A DNA stretch of 5,522 nucleotides from an uncultured Gammaproteobacteria bacterium (lineage in GTDB: Bacteria > Pseudomonadota > Gammaproteobacteria > SZUA-140), in contig CALZMY010000290.1 of NCBI GenBank assembly GCA_945788675.1, forward strand, positions 1 through 5,522. The letters are read 5' to 3'. The position numbers and the translations under genes were made by a program. Positions 5,078 to 5,522 of the stretch are shown here, piece by piece (the stretch's first letter is position 1; every line of letters starts with the position of its first letter). The notes under the pieces are model-generated. The model was not told where the DNA came from, searched no databases, and was given only the letters and a program-made list of their open reading frames with translations.

Positions 5078-5522
5078 ATGAAGTATTCTATTATCGGTTT
5101 ATTACTAATCTTTTCAGGTGCGAATCTTGCGCATGCCGCAATCATCGAGCAGGATCTAGACTACAAAGCTGGCGACACCACCCTCAAAGGGTTTATCGCC
5201 TATGATGATGCTCTGAAAGGCAAACGTCCCGGCGTATTGGTGGTTCATGAATGGTGGGGGCACAATGATTACGCCCGTGAACGTGCGCGACAACTGGCGA
5301 AGCTGGGTTATGTTGCCCTGGCGGTAGATATGTATGGTGACGGCAAGCAGGCAAACCATCCCGACGATGCCCAGAAGTTCTCATCCGAGATCGCGCAAAA
5401 CATGGCGCTTGGCAAGGCACGCTTTATCGCCGCAATGGCCGCACTGAAAAACATCAACGCAACCGATGAAGACAAAATCGCCGCCATCGGCTACTGCTTT
5501 GGCGGTGCGGTTGTTTTACAGA
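5078..5522 (+). CDS. Exported dienelactone hydrolase family protein, N-terminal part (runs off the right edge)
   Basis: An alpha/beta-hydrolase of the dienelactone hydrolase family; characterised members open the lactone ring of dienelactone with a Cys-Asp-His triad, but many genomic members have unknown ester or lactone substrates. The window holds 148 codons. Residues 1-20 are a signal peptide ending in AHA, so the enzyme is exported, unlike the classical cytoplasmic ones. After a strand pair (GDTTLKGFIAY, 32-42) comes RPGVLVVHEWWGHNDYARE (50-68), where E58 corresponds to the glutamate that positions the nucleophile. The loop VDMYGDG (83-89) and the nucleophile elbow GYCFGG (138-143, C140) follow. 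The catalytic aspartate and histidine are beyond the edge. GGGGAG lies 4 bases before ATG 5078. No neighbouring aromatic-degradation gene is visible. Confidence 0.9.
   Translation, partial: MKYSIIGLLLIFSGANLAHAAIIEQDLDYKAGDTTLKGFIAYDDALKGKRPGVLVVHEWWGHNDYARERARQLAKLGYVALAVDMYGDGKQANHPDDAQKFSSEIAQNMALGKARFIAAMAALKNINATDEDKIAAIGYCFGGAVVLQ

Noticed and set aside
5156..5420. Two minus-strand open frames inside the dienelactone hydrolase gene
   Set aside because: They lie wholly opposite a gene with clear family motifs and have no features of their own.
1..5522. A multi-gene novel system (defence, toxin-antitoxin, secretion or biosynthetic cluster)
   Set aside because: The genes are mostly single units facing different ways with separate functions. 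No CRISPR repeat, transposase, toxin-antitoxin pair or operon was found.

Overview
The window looks like a chromosomal segment of a gammaproteobacterium (a betaproteobacterium is possible). The indicators are the DapF N-terminus, a TrmO of the long two-domain type seen in E. coli, GGDEF signalling, and exported proteins with ordinary Sec signal peptides. Base composition is moderate, and the intergenic DNA is AT-richer than the genes. No rRNA, tRNA, CRISPR array, transposase or phage gene was found.

Layout from left to right: (1) the start of dapF (lysine and peptidoglycan precursor synthesis) on the minus strand, running off the left edge; (2) an intergenic stretch with an imperfect palindromic repeat; (3) trmO on the plus strand, with a TATAAT so close to its ATG that the mRNA may be leaderless; (4) convergent to it, an unrecognised 277-residue protein with cupin-like histidine motifs; (5) divergent from that, a soluble PAS-GGDEF diguanylate cyclase with an intact active site and an intact inhibitory site; (6) hairpins and a gene-free stretch, then a gamma-glutamylcyclotransferase-like gene on the minus strand; (7) 473 bases with no secure gene, holding a possible tiny membrane-peptide ORF and several inverted repeats; (8) a small exported protein with 29 histidines on the minus strand, followed by a strong hairpin; (9) divergent from it, the start of an exported dienelactone hydrolase family protein that runs off the right edge.

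Genes alternate in direction almost one by one, so no operon is evident and most genes appear to be transcribed alone. Two divergent pairs could share control regions: cupin-like/diguanylate cyclase, and His-rich protein/dienelactone hydrolase. The second pair has two inverted repeats between the genes. No multi-gene defence, secretion or biosynthetic system is visible. The least-explained items are the cupin-like protein, the His-rich exported protein and the small membrane-peptide ORF.
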